From: Lachnospiraceae bacterium
Lineage (GTDB): Bacteria; Bacillota; Clostridia; Oscillospirales; CAG-272
DNA length: 64,000 nucleotides
Assembly: GCA_024404495.1 (NCBI GenBank)
Contig: JAKSPT010000008.1
Coordinates: 1 to 64,000 of the forward strand
Direction: 5' to 3'
The translations under genes and the position numbers were made by a program. A model generated the notes under the pieces. That model saw only the letters and a program-made list of their open reading frames with translations, made no database searches and had not been told where the DNA came from. Each line of letters starts with the position of its first letter. The first letter of the stretch is position 1. This document shows positions 1-7,349 of the stretch, in pieces.

Positions 1-45
1 CTGTTAATCAGGGGGTCGTTGGTTCAAGTCCAACAAGGGGAGCCA
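1..45 (+). tRNA. tRNA-Asn (GTT), 3' part only
   Basis: The window opens in the anticodon loop CTGTTAA, so the anticodon GTT is at 3-5. The 3' anticodon stem follows at about 8-12. The T arm is complete: stem GTTGG 18-22, loop TTCAAGT 23-29, stem CCAAC 30-34. The 3' acceptor strand is 35-41, the discriminator G is at 42, and CCA is encoded at 43-45. The 5' half lies outside the window. Confidence 0.93.
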
Positions 46-94
46 AAAGAAAACACCGAAGCAATCGCTTCGGTGTTTTCTTTTGGCTCCCCTT
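35..94 (+). terminator. Long perfect inverted repeat / terminator that includes the tRNA 3' end
   Basis: Bases 35-62 and 67-94 form a perfect 28-bp inverted repeat with a 4-nt AATC loop. The outer bases are the tRNA acceptor 3' strand, discriminator and CCA. The inner part (A-rich arm, GAAGC/GCTTC tip, T-rich arm) looks like an ordinary intrinsic terminator. The acceptor end is therefore copied in inverted form downstream of the gene. Confidence 0.75.
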
Positions 95-160
95 TCACTG
101 TACTTGAATTCGGGTTTGCAGGCGCGCTTTCGCTAAAACTTCTCAAACGGCAAACCCGTA

Positions 161-181
161 CGGTTCCGCTCTGCGGAACCG
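161..181. repeat. Short GC-rich hairpin upstream of the ImmA/IrrE-type gene
   Basis: CGGTTCCGC and GCGGAACCG pair around a TCT loop, 9 bp perfect. A weaker pair, CGGGTTTG with CAAACCCG, brackets the preceding 40 bases. Function unknown; it lies just upstream of the promoter at 203-231. Confidence 0.5.
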
Positions 182-202
182 ACAAGTCGGACAGCTTTAT
201 TG

Positions 203-231
203 TTGACTATTTCAAGCCGCTATGTTATTAT
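203..231 (+). promoter_or_regulatory. SigA-type promoter for the ImmA/IrrE-type gene
   Basis: TTGACT at 203-208, a 17-bp spacer, then TATTAT at 226-231, preceded by TGT (extended -10). The distance to the start codon at 272 leaves a short leader carrying the ribosome binding site GAGGTG. Confidence 0.7.
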
Positions 232-271
232 ATAAAAAATACTTTTCTGAATGATTGGTATGAGGTGAAAA

Positions 272-1291
272 ATGTTTCCTTCCGGCTTTATGAATTGTAT
301 AATTAACGGTGTGAAAATTGAGCAAATCGTTGTCGAAAGAGTGTTTTGTGACTTAGATAATAAAACCGATCTTCAGACTATGAATGAATGGGTTTATCAT
401 ATAGGTGTTTGTGTCAGCAAAGGCAAATACTATCTGTGTCTGGAAGGAAACGATCAAAATTTATTGTTTTCAATAATTATTGATGAAAAAGAATATGAGT
501 TTGATAATATCAAAGAGTTATCATTTGATGAAGCAAATGAAATAATAGATTATCTCCAATTATTGGGTGCAGAAAAAAAGGGTGAACTTGTACCGCAGTT
601 TTCAAAAATGATGCTAATGATTATGAACTCTGTGCCTTTCCATATTTGTTTTGAACCCTGTGATACACATAATGGAATCTATAACAAAAAAACAAATACT
701 ATTATTATTGCCAACAATCAGAGTCAGCTTTCAATGATGTTTGCGCTTCTTCATGAGGTTACACATTGTTTATGTCATTCAAATAGGTGTTCTCCACGTC
801 GAGCGGATCAATATCTTAATGATAAAGAGGAGAATATCTGTAATGCAACTGCGATCATACTTCTTGATTTTATCCTTAATAGTCCACTTGGGATGACTAC
901 CGACCTTTGGGATCAGAATCGAAAAGACATAATAGAAATCCATATAAATGATAATTATGAAAAATATAATAAACATATTGGGAAATACGTCCAAGAAGCG
1001 GGGAAGCTATATGAAAAACTAAAAAAAGGAAATTTATCTGATTATCAAAAAGTTCTATTGAGTGGACTTGAAGCACTGTTGTATTGTAAAAAACACAACT
1101 TAATGACTCGTGTTTTTTATTATGTTCTTCGTATTATGAAACAGATGGCAAAAGTGAAATTGGCAGAACCTGTTCCCGAGATCCCGCAGTCTGAATTGTA
1201 TTGCATTTCGCTCAGTGAGGAACACAAGCAATTTATTCATAAATTGATATTGCCCAAAATGAAAATTGACGAATATGATGAAGGCGAATAA
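272..1291 (+). CDS. ImmA/IrrE-family metallopeptidase-like protein
   Basis: Predicted 339-aa soluble protein. Residues 161-165 are HEVTH, a zincin HExxH motif, followed about 25 residues later by an EENICNATA stretch that resembles the third-ligand ENxxNA region of ImmA/IrrE peptidases. Family members cleave repressors, often of mobile elements or stress regulons; the target here is unknown. The N-terminal 120 residues and the C-terminal part are not recognised. The ATG is preceded by GAGGTG. The gene is visibly AT-rich compared with its neighbours, stands alone beside a tRNA, and has no partner repressor or integrase nearby, which suggests horizontal acquisition (inference). Confidence 0.72.
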   Translation: MFPSGFMNCIINGVKIEQIVVERVFCDLDNKTDLQTMNEWVYHIGVCVSKGKYYLCLEGNDQNLLFSIIIDEKEYEFDNIKELSFDEANEIIDYLQLLGAEKKGELVPQFSKMMLMIMNSVPFHICFEPCDTHNGIYNKKTNTIIIANNQSQLSMMFALLHEVTHCLCHSNRCSPRRADQYLNDKEENICNATAIILLDFILNSPLGMTTDLWDQNRKDIIEIHINDNYEKYNKHIGKYVQEAGKLYEKLKKGNLSDYQKVLLSGLEALLYCKKHNLMTRVFYYVLRIMKQMAKVKLAEPVPEIPQSELYCISLSEEHKQFIHKLILPKMKIDEYDEGE

Positions 1292-1378
1292 AGATTTTTT
1301 CTCTAACCGCCAATTATCGTGAGTTTTTGGGCGTTATCAAGATGAAAAAACGATGAAATAAAGATGAAATAAATATTC

Positions 1379-1434
1379 AAAATGCCTTTTGCGGAATATC
1401 CTCGGGGATGTTGACTGCAAAAGGCATTTTTTCT
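1379..1434 (+). terminator. Intrinsic terminator after the ImmA/IrrE-type gene
   Basis: AATGCCTTTTGC and GCAAAAGGCATT pair around a 24-nt loop, followed by a T run. It separates two convergent genes. Confidence 0.75.
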
Positions 1435-1439
1435 TTCCT

Positions 1440-2222
1440 TTAATGTATTAACTCCTCGTCTTCATAAAGCGCAGGATCAAGCGGCGTTCTGTCTGCCAGT
1501 ACCTCTTTGTCGCCTTTTCTGTCGTTAATCATTTGCAGCACGGCTTTCAGCATTCCTGCGCGGCAGAGCATACTGTCTGCATTGCCGATTTTCCCCTTGA
1601 CCACGGCACGATGATATTCAAACGCAGGCTGAAAGACGGTATAGTTGACTGACACGTCGCCGATGCCTTCGGCCCGGAGCGGCAGAATCTGCTTTTTGCG
1701 CAGGGTGCCGTCTTTGTACCGGACGGAGACGTCGATCATTTCCGATCCCATGCGGTTTTTCACGCCTAATTCTTCTTCAACGGTGTGCAGATAGGTGTTC
1801 TTGTTCTGTCCGACGCCGATCAGCAGAATATAGCCGTCTTCCCGCTCAACCTGCCCCAGGCAGCCGGAGGGATCACACATACTGCGTACGTCTTCGTCGT
1901 GTCTGATGAAATCAAGCGCCTTTTTTTCTTCTCCGAAAACGACAACCGAATGCGTCGGATGCGGAGAACGGTAACCCAAAGGACTTTGTGCGGCGATACG
2001 CGGAAAGGTGCCGATGCAGACGTGATCGGACCCGAGGTCAAGCGTGGGAGTGATATTTCCGAAGAAATTGTCCCAGGTGTGTGCCGGAACGACGAGCAAA
2101 CCGCCCTTTGCGGTGATGTATTCCGATAATCCTTCCAGCAGCCCTTCTGCCCTTCCTTCGATTTCTCCGATCGCTTTCAGGGAGGTGTGTACGACGACCG
2201 GTCGGTTCTGCGGAACGCTCAT
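1440..2222 (-). CDS. AAC(3)-family N-acetyltransferase, 5' end broken by a stop codon
   Basis: The 260-aa frame matches the AAC(3)/YokD fold: VVVHTSLKAIGE at the N-terminus, HTWDN, and RSPHPTHSVV with the active-site His region. The family transfers acetyl from acetyl-CoA to an amino group, classically position 3 of aminoglycosides, but many chromosomal members have no proven drug substrate. This frame lacks about 14 residues at the front. They are present upstream in the same frame, starting at ATG 2261 with ribosome site GGAG at 2269-2272 (MLTRSE, then TAA at 2243-2241, then FRQLSS leading into ATG 2222). The gene is thus a recent nonsense pseudogene, is restarted at 2222, or contains a sequence error. 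Confidence 0.8.
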   Translation of the reverse strand: MSVPQNRPVVVHTSLKAIGEIEGRAEGLLEGLSEYITAKGGLLVVPAHTWDNFFGNITPTLDLGSDHVCIGTFPRIAAQSPLGYRSPHPTHSVVVFGEEKKALDFIRHDEDVRSMCDPSGCLGQVEREDGYILLIGVGQNKNTYLHTVEEELGVKNRMGSEMIDVSVRYKDGTLRKKQILPLRAEGIGDVSVNYTVFQPAFEYHRAVVKGKIGNADSMLCRAGMLKAVLQMINDRKGDKEVLADRTPLDPALYEDEELIH

Positions 2223-2291
2223 GGAAGATAATTGTCTGAATTATTCTGATCTGGTCAACATCATATATCTCCGGAAACTGTATTTTGAAAA

Positions 2292-2320
2292 AGTATATCA
2301 TATCCGACAGGCTTTGTCAA
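2292..2320 (-). promoter_or_regulatory. SigA-type promoter for the AAC(3)-like gene
   Basis: On the minus strand TTGACA (2320-2315), 17-bp spacer, TATACT (2297-2292), with TGA before the -10. It points to the GGAG/ATG pair near 2261, supporting the upstream start as the original one. Confidence 0.75.
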
Positions 2321-2350
2321 ATCGGTTTCTGATAATCTTTGCGGCGAGTC

Positions 2351-2379
2351 TTGAAAAAATGGAGATCATGTGATATGAT
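2351..2379 (+). promoter_or_regulatory. SigA-type promoter for the glycerophosphodiesterase gene
   Basis: TTGAAA at 2351-2356, 17-bp spacer, TATGAT at 2374-2379 with an extended TGA just upstream. About 38 nt separate it from the start codon at 2418. Confidence 0.75.
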
Positions 2380-2417
2380 GGAATCAGCAAACGACGAACC
2401 ACCGGGAGAGTGATGCA

Positions 2418-3170
2418 ATGAAACTGATCGCCCACAGAGGCGCATCCTTGGAAAGACAGGAAAACACCCTTGACAGTCTGCTTCTGGGAGCGGAGCTTGG
2501 CGCCGACGCGGTCGAATGTGACCCGAGGGTGACCGGAGACGGAATCGTCGTGCTGTTTCACGACGATGACCTCAGGCGTATGGCGGGAGACCGCAGAAGG
2601 GTAAATACCGTAACCTACCCGGAAATGAAAGCGGTAATGGAAAACCGGGGACTGAAAGTGACAACATTAGATGATGTTTTTGAGAAGTACGACAAGGATA
2701 CCCCCATCCTGCTGGATCTGACGACCGGCGACGACGGAACGGGTGTGCCGCACCTCGTCTGTGACGACAGATTCTTTGAGAGACTTTCAAAGGTGCCGCT
2801 GAACGTTATCTGCGGGATTCACTTTACGGAAGAAGCGGAAAGCGCGTCAAAATTCTTTCCTTCCGACCGGATCCTTGCGTTTATGCCCGATAAAGGGATG
2901 TATGAGGATTTTTTCAAAGCGGGATCGGGGATCATCCGGCTTTGGGAGCAGTGGCTGGATGAGGTAAAGCCGGCAGACGTGAAAGAAAAATGCCCGGGCG
3001 CTCAGGTTTATATCATGTCGAACCGTCCGGAAACGGGCGCTGACGGAACGCCGGAGTCGGTAAGATACGCCGAGGAGATCGGAGCGGACGGCGTATTGCT
3101 GAATGATATCAGAATGGCGGTATCCGTGATAAAAGAGAAGAGGCGGGATTCCTCCCCGATACACGCATAA
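2418..3170 (+). CDS. Glycerophosphodiester phosphodiesterase family protein
   Basis: 250 aa, cytoplasmic (no signal peptide). It shows the GDPD active-site pattern: HRG at 6-8, ENT at 15-17, E33 and D35 in VECD, and H48 in FHDD. The family hydrolyses glycerophosphodiesters to glycerol 3-phosphate and an alcohol; the exact substrate is not readable from sequence. The start follows GGGAGAGTG. It has its own promoter and is followed after 27 bp by an oxidoreductase that probably shares the transcript. Confidence 0.9.
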   Translation: MKLIAHRGASLERQENTLDSLLLGAELGADAVECDPRVTGDGIVVLFHDDDLRRMAGDRRRVNTVTYPEMKAVMENRGLKVTTLDDVFEKYDKDTPILLDLTTGDDGTGVPHLVCDDRFFERLSKVPLNVICGIHFTEEAESASKFFPSDRILAFMPDKGMYEDFFKAGSGIIRLWEQWLDEVKPADVKEKCPGAQVYIMSNRPETGADGTPESVRYAEEIGADGVLLNDIRMAVSVIKEKRRDSSPIHA

Positions 3171-3197
3171 AACCGGAAATACAGAAAGGATTCAAAA

Positions 3198-4148
3198 ATG
3201 AAAACAGCAATATTGGGTACCTGGCACGTTCATGCCGGCGGTTATGCCGGAACCGCGGCGGAACTCGGAACTCTGACCGGCGTTTGGGAAGAAAACGAGG
3301 CTTGGTGCCGGGAGTTCGCCGAAAGATTCGGCATCCGGCAGTATGCAAGCCGGGAAGAGCTTCTGGCAGACGATATTGACGGCGTCATCATCTGCTCCGC
3401 GACGAACCGTCATAAGGAAGACGTCATCGCGGCGGCGAGGGCGGGAAAAGCGATCTTTATCGAAAAAGTGCTGGCGCTGACCGAGGCGGACTGTACGGAG
3501 ATCAGACAGGTGCTGAAAGAGACCGGGGTCCCGTTCGTGATTTCCTTCCCGTGGAAGTTCAACGGCGCGGTTCTGACGGTTCGCAGTCTCGTCGAGTCGG
3601 GAGACGTGGGGCGGGTCAACTATATCCGTTTCCGCAACGCGCACACCGGCTCCTCCGGGGACTGGCTCCCGCCGCATTTCTATAACGCGGCTCAATGCGG
3701 CGGCGGGGCGATGATCGACCTCGGCGCGCACGGAATGTATCTGATCGATATGCTCAAGGGGCTTCCGGAAAGCTATTCCTCCGCGTTCGGGCTGTTCTGC
3801 GGCAAGCCCTCCGTGCTCGAAAAGAACGTCGACCGCGTCGAGGATAACGCCGTGACCGCTATGACCTATGCAGACGGCTGCGTTGCGGTCAATGAAACGG
3901 GGTTCAATACCTCCGGCTGCCCCACGATCCTTGAGGTCGGCGGCGAAGAAGGCTATATCACGATGACCGGCGATACCGTCGTTCATAACAGTCCCGCAAC
4001 GGAACATAAGACCGTACCTGCCGCGCTGCTGCCCGGGCAGCCCGCGCCGATCGTTCAGTTTATGAACGGAAAGGTGCCGGAAGGCTGCGGCATCGAAGAG
4101 GCGATTCGCCTGACGGTTATGATGGAGGGCGCTTACCGACGCCGATAA
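3198..4148 (+). CDS. Gfo/Idh/MocA-family oxidoreductase
   Basis: 316 aa. The N-terminal Rossmann half begins with a nucleotide-binding loop (LGTWHVHAGGYAG) and contains an IEKVLALT segment in place of the usual EKP motif. The C-terminal half follows the family fold (GGGAMIDLGAHGMYLIDML, with the conserved D and H). Members are NAD(P)-dependent dehydrogenases of sugars or inositols; the substrate is unknown. The ATG has AGAAAGGA upstream. The replaced Pro in EKP is a small oddity. Confidence 0.88.
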   Translation: MKTAILGTWHVHAGGYAGTAAELGTLTGVWEENEAWCREFAERFGIRQYASREELLADDIDGVIICSATNRHKEDVIAAARAGKAIFIEKVLALTEADCTEIRQVLKETGVPFVISFPWKFNGAVLTVRSLVESGDVGRVNYIRFRNAHTGSSGDWLPPHFYNAAQCGGGAMIDLGAHGMYLIDMLKGLPESYSSAFGLFCGKPSVLEKNVDRVEDNAVTAMTYADGCVAVNETGFNTSGCPTILEVGGEEGYITMTGDTVVHNSPATEHKTVPAALLPGQPAPIVQFMNGKVPEGCGIEEAIRLTVMMEGAYRRR

Positions 4149-4171
4149 AGAAACGGAAAAGGGCTCCCCGA

Positions 4172-4380
4172 CGCGGAGTGTTCTGAAGGACACTCCGCGA
4201 ACGATGTGTTCCACTGCGTGGAACATGATGTGCCTGACGGCGTGATGTTCGGCTTCGCCGAGTGATGTGCGCCTCGACGGCGCGTGAGTGGAACACATCA
4301 CATCACTTTGCGGCAGCGCCGCAAAACATCACTATGCCGATAGGCATAACATCACTTGCCCGACAGGGCAAACATCACTT
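4172..4380. repeat. Array of eight small hairpins separated by GTGATGT / ACATCAC spacers
   Basis: Eight short perfect or near-perfect stems follow one another: 4172-4199 (10-bp stem), 4207-4225, GCC/GGC near 4232, TCGGC/GCCGA near 4249, GCGCC/GGCGC near 4270, TTGCGGC/GCCGCAA near 4308, ATGCC/GGCAT near 4334, and TTGCCC/GGGCAA near 4357. Spacers in the first half read GTGATGT, those in the second half ACATCAC, so the array is also a dyad on the large scale. No coding frame is convincing here. It fills most of the 495-bp gap between 4148 and 4644. Confidence 0.8.
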
Positions 4381-4427
4381 TTTTCGGAAATTATATAATT
4401 TCCCTGCTTGATACCGCATGAGACGAA

Positions 4428-4480
4428 AATATACCTGCCGATCGAGATTTTTCTCTTTTCGGCAGGTATATTCTTTATTA
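4428..4480 (+). terminator. Intrinsic terminator-like hairpin
   Basis: AATATACCTGCCGA (4428-4441) pairs perfectly with TCGGCAGGTATATT (4459-4472), followed by a T-rich stretch. A palindrome GGAAATTATATAATTTCC lies just upstream. It isolates the acyltransferase gene from upstream transcription. Confidence 0.6.
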
Positions 4481-4559
4481 ACCTTAATACTGTCCTTTAG
4501 AGTACCGCTCTGAAGGAGTCCTTTTCTTTCTTTTCGGGATCCCTTTCGGAAAATCGCTC

Positions 4560-4588
4560 TTGACGGATTTCCGAAAGAATGATACAAT
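4560..4588 (+). promoter_or_regulatory. SigA-type promoter for the acyltransferase operon
   Basis: TTGACG at 4560-4565, 17-bp spacer, TACAAT at 4583-4588. It lies 55 bp before the ATG at 4644. Confidence 0.78.
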
Positions 4589-4643
4589 AAAATAACGAAA
4601 TCCAACAAAATCCGCCCGTTCCGGGCGTAAAACGGAGTACCGT

Positions 4644-5921
4644 ATGCCGGAATTCAAACGATTCGATTTCACCGAGAACCCGAGGCGCTTCCGCCCGTAT
4701 TTAAGACCGGTCGCGGACCTGATCTGCGCGCCCTATCTGAGAAAATACAAGCCGAGGATCGAGTACCGGGGCGGCGCCGAAAACGTCGAGGGTCCGTTTC
4801 TTCTGCTCTGCAATCATAACGCGTTTATGGATTTCAGCGTCGCCTACAAGCTGCTGAAGGGGAAAAATCCGAATTTCATCGTCGCGATCGACGGTTTTAT
4901 CGGCAGGGAACAGCTTCTCCGCAATATCGGCTGTATCTGCAAGCGGAAATTCACGAACGATCCGATCCTCGTCCGCAAGATCAAGAAGGTGCTTGACCGC
5001 GGCGATATCCCGGTCATCTATCCCGAGGCGCGCTATTCGCTCTGCGGGACGACGGCGGTATTGCCCGAATCGCTCGGACAGATGGCAAAGCTCTTCCGCG
5101 TGCCCGTCCTGATCCTGATCTGTCACGGGCATCATATCAATTCCCCCTTCTGGGATACCTCCCACGAGCGCGGCATCCCCTACGACGAGGCGGAGTTCAC
5201 GCTTCTCTTCACGAAGGAGGAGCTGAAGGAACTTCCGGTCGACGAGATCAACCGTCGGCTCGTCGAGGCGTTCCAATACGACGAGTTCGCCTGGCAGAAG
5301 GAAAAAGGGATCGTTATCAACGATCCGAAGCGTGCCGACGGATTGGACAAGGTCCTCTATCAGTGCCCGCACTGCGGGAAGGAATACGGGATGACCTCGG
5401 AGGGGACGCGGCTGAAATGCTCGTTCTGCGGCAAATCGTGGGAGATGACCGAGCTCGGTGAGCTGAAAGCCGACGAGGGCGAGACCGAATTTTCCCACAT
5501 CCCCGACTGGTACGAGTGGGAACGCGCGAACGTGCGCAAAGAAGTGGAAGAGGGCAGATATTCGACCGGGGTCATGCCCGTGACCGTGAAATCCCTCCCC
5601 AACGCGAAAAAATTCATCGACGTCGGGAGCGGAACAATGGTCCACGATATGGAGGGCTTCCGCGTGAAGCTCGACGATCCCTCGAAGAGCGACACGACCG
5701 AGATCAATCTGAAGGCGGCGGACACCTATTCGGTCCACATCGAGTACCGCTATCTGTTCAAAAACGGGGACTGCGTGGATCTGAACACCCGCGACGACAC
5801 CTGGTACGTCTATCCGCACGACTGCGATTTTGCGGTGACCAAGATGGCGCTCGCGACCGAGGAGCTGTATTTCGCCGAAAAGCGGAAAAAGGGAAAGGAA
5901 GTCAAGCCCGGTCTTGCCTGA
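4644..5921 (+). CDS. PlsC-type lysophospholipid acyltransferase with a zinc-ribbon C-terminal region
   Basis: 425 aa. Residues 57-63 carry the acyltransferase motif NHxxxxD (NHNAFMD), and near residue 128 the second motif PEARYS lies before a Gly. The family acylates lysophosphatidic acid or a related acceptor at the inner membrane face. The C-terminal half has a CPHCG...CSFCG zinc ribbon (about 241-262) and a further unrecognised domain, making it longer than a plain PlsC (about 200-250 aa). Own promoter at 4560-4588. The first gene of a short run with msrA. Confidence 0.82.
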   Translation: MPEFKRFDFTENPRRFRPYLRPVADLICAPYLRKYKPRIEYRGGAENVEGPFLLLCNHNAFMDFSVAYKLLKGKNPNFIVAIDGFIGREQLLRNIGCICKRKFTNDPILVRKIKKVLDRGDIPVIYPEARYSLCGTTAVLPESLGQMAKLFRVPVLILICHGHHINSPFWDTSHERGIPYDEAEFTLLFTKEELKELPVDEINRRLVEAFQYDEFAWQKEKGIVINDPKRADGLDKVLYQCPHCGKEYGMTSEGTRLKCSFCGKSWEMTELGELKADEGETEFSHIPDWYEWERANVRKEVEEGRYSTGVMPVTVKSLPNAKKFIDVGSGTMVHDMEGFRVKLDDPSKSDTTEINLKAADTYSVHIEYRYLFKNGDCVDLNTRDDTWYVYPHDCDFAVTKMALATEELYFAEKRKKGKEVKPGLA

Positions 5922-5937
5922 CTTGTCTTACGGAACG

Positions 5938-6453
5938 ATGGAAGAAGCGTATTTTGCCGGCGGCTGTTTCTGGTGTATGGAGAAGCCCTATCATCTGATC
6001 GAAGGGGTGATTTCCGCCGAGAGCGGCTATTCCGGCGGGAAAGAAACGGCGCCGACCTACGAGGCGGTCAAGCGTCAGGAGACCGGGCACCGGGAAACGG
6101 TGAAGATCGTTTTCGACCCCGGAGTGATCTCCTTTGACGAACTGCTCCGCGTCTATTTTGAAAGCATCGATCCGTTTGACGGCGGCGGACAGTTCATCGA
6201 CCGCGGACACTCCTATACCTGCGCCGTTTACTGCACCGGAGCCGGACAGCGGAAAACGGTCGAAGAGGCGATAAAAAAGATCGAGGCGGACTACCGGAAA
6301 AAGGTGTGCGTTTCGGTCGAGGATTTTGCCTTCTTCGTCCGCGCCGAGGAATATCATCAGAACTACGCCGCAAAAAACGAAGAAGCCTACCGGACCGAAT
6401 ACGAGGTCTCGGGCAGGGCGGCGGTCAGCGAAAACGACCGCGTGAAATACTGA
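5938..6453 (+). CDS. msrA: Peptide-methionine (S)-S-oxide reductase MsrA
   Basis: 172 aa from ATG 5938. The catalytic motif GGCFWC (Cys10) is at the N-terminus, and SGYSGG, GHRETVKIVFDP and EEYHQNY follow as in MsrA. It reduces methionine-S-sulfoxide in proteins, using thioredoxin. A TTG at 5914 would extend it into the previous gene; ATG 5938 gives the normal MsrA N-terminus and is preferred. No MsrB domain is fused. It follows the acyltransferase by 16 bp. Confidence 0.93.
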   Translation: MEEAYFAGGCFWCMEKPYHLIEGVISAESGYSGGKETAPTYEAVKRQETGHRETVKIVFDPGVISFDELLRVYFESIDPFDGGGQFIDRGHSYTCAVYCTGAGQRKTVEEAIKKIEADYRKKVCVSVEDFAFFVRAEEYHQNYAAKNEEAYRTEYEVSGRAAVSENDRVKY

Positions 6454-6469
6454 ACGGAGGTTGACGAAT

Positions 6470-7231
6470 ATGGAAGAATCCTATCATATCAAGCTGCAGG
6501 CGGGGCACGGCGCGCGCTACGCGATCCTTCCCGGCGATCCCGGGCGGGTGGAGCCGATCGCACGGCACCTTGAAAACCCGGAATTTCTCTGCCAGAACCG
6601 GGAATATACGATCTGGCGCGGTTACGTTTCGGGCGAAGCGGTGATCGTGATGTCCACCGGAATGGGCGGACCCTCGACCGCGATCGGCGTGGAGGAGCTT
6701 TACCGCACCGGCGTTGACACCTTCCTCCGTCTCGGTACCTGCGGCGGCATGGCGACCGAGGTGATCGGCGGCGACCTGATCGTTGCGACCGGGGCGATCC
6801 GTATGGAGGGTACGACGAAGGAATACGTTCCGATCGAATTTCCCGCGGTCGCCGATCTTTCGGTGGCAAACGCGCTTGTCGGCGCGGCGGAAAATCTCTG
6901 CTACCGCTATCACGCGGGGGTCGTTCAGTGCAAGGACTCCTTTTACGGTCAGCACGACCCCGACCGGATGCCGGTCGGCTATGAATTGAAGGAAAAGTGG
7001 AACGCTTGGATCGGCGCGGGCTGTCTCGCCTCCGAAATGGAGAGCGCGGCGCTCTTCATCGTTTCCTCCGTCCTCCGTGCCCGCGCGGGCGCGATCTTCA
7101 CGGCGGTGTGGAATCAGGAGCGCGCGAAGCTCGGCCTTGACAATCCCGAGGTCCACGACAACGAAAAGGCGATCGAAACGGTCGTGGAAGCGCTGAAAAT
7201 CCTGATCGAACGGGACAAAAAGAAGAAATAA
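6470..7231 (+). CDS. Nucleoside phosphorylase, uridine phosphorylase type
   Basis: 253 aa. GDPGRVEPIA near the N-terminus binds phosphate, STGMGGPSTAI and RLGTCGG are family signatures, and the late ASEMESAALF segment holds the ribose-binding Glu-Met-Glu. The family cleaves a nucleoside with phosphate to base and ribose 1-phosphate (salvage). Uridine is the most likely substrate. Perfect GGAGG at 6456-6460 lies 9 nt before ATG 6470; the in-frame TTG at 6461 would abut it and is rejected. Confidence 0.88.
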   Translation: MEESYHIKLQAGHGARYAILPGDPGRVEPIARHLENPEFLCQNREYTIWRGYVSGEAVIVMSTGMGGPSTAIGVEELYRTGVDTFLRLGTCGGMATEVIGGDLIVATGAIRMEGTTKEYVPIEFPAVADLSVANALVGAAENLCYRYHAGVVQCKDSFYGQHDPDRMPVGYELKEKWNAWIGAGCLASEMESAALFIVSSVLRARAGAIFTAVWNQERAKLGLDNPEVHDNEKAIETVVEALKILIERDKKKK

Positions 7232-7349
7232 GACAGAAAAGTCCTCTCGCAATACGGCGGGAGGACAGGAAAGCTTACGGTGTCGGTTCTGTGTTCCGAC
7301 GTCATTCAGGCAGAAAACGTTTTATTACGATAAAAAACAGGAGGTCTCT

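Noticed and set aside
272-1291. Integrative element with ImmR/ImmA control
   Set aside because: No repressor, integrase, excisionase or direct-repeat attachment sites were found; only the lone peptidase-like gene.
1440-2222. Calling the AAC(3)-like gene an antibiotic resistance gene
   Set aside because: The family includes many chromosomal members without drug activity, and this copy has an early stop codon.
4172-4380. Possible CRISPR array
   Set aside because: Units are hairpins of different sequence and unequal length; the common spacers are only 7-8 nt and flip orientation; no cas genes.
5914-5937. TTG 5914 as msrA start
   Set aside because: It overlaps the upstream gene and adds residues before the standard MsrA N-terminus; ATG 5938 fits better.
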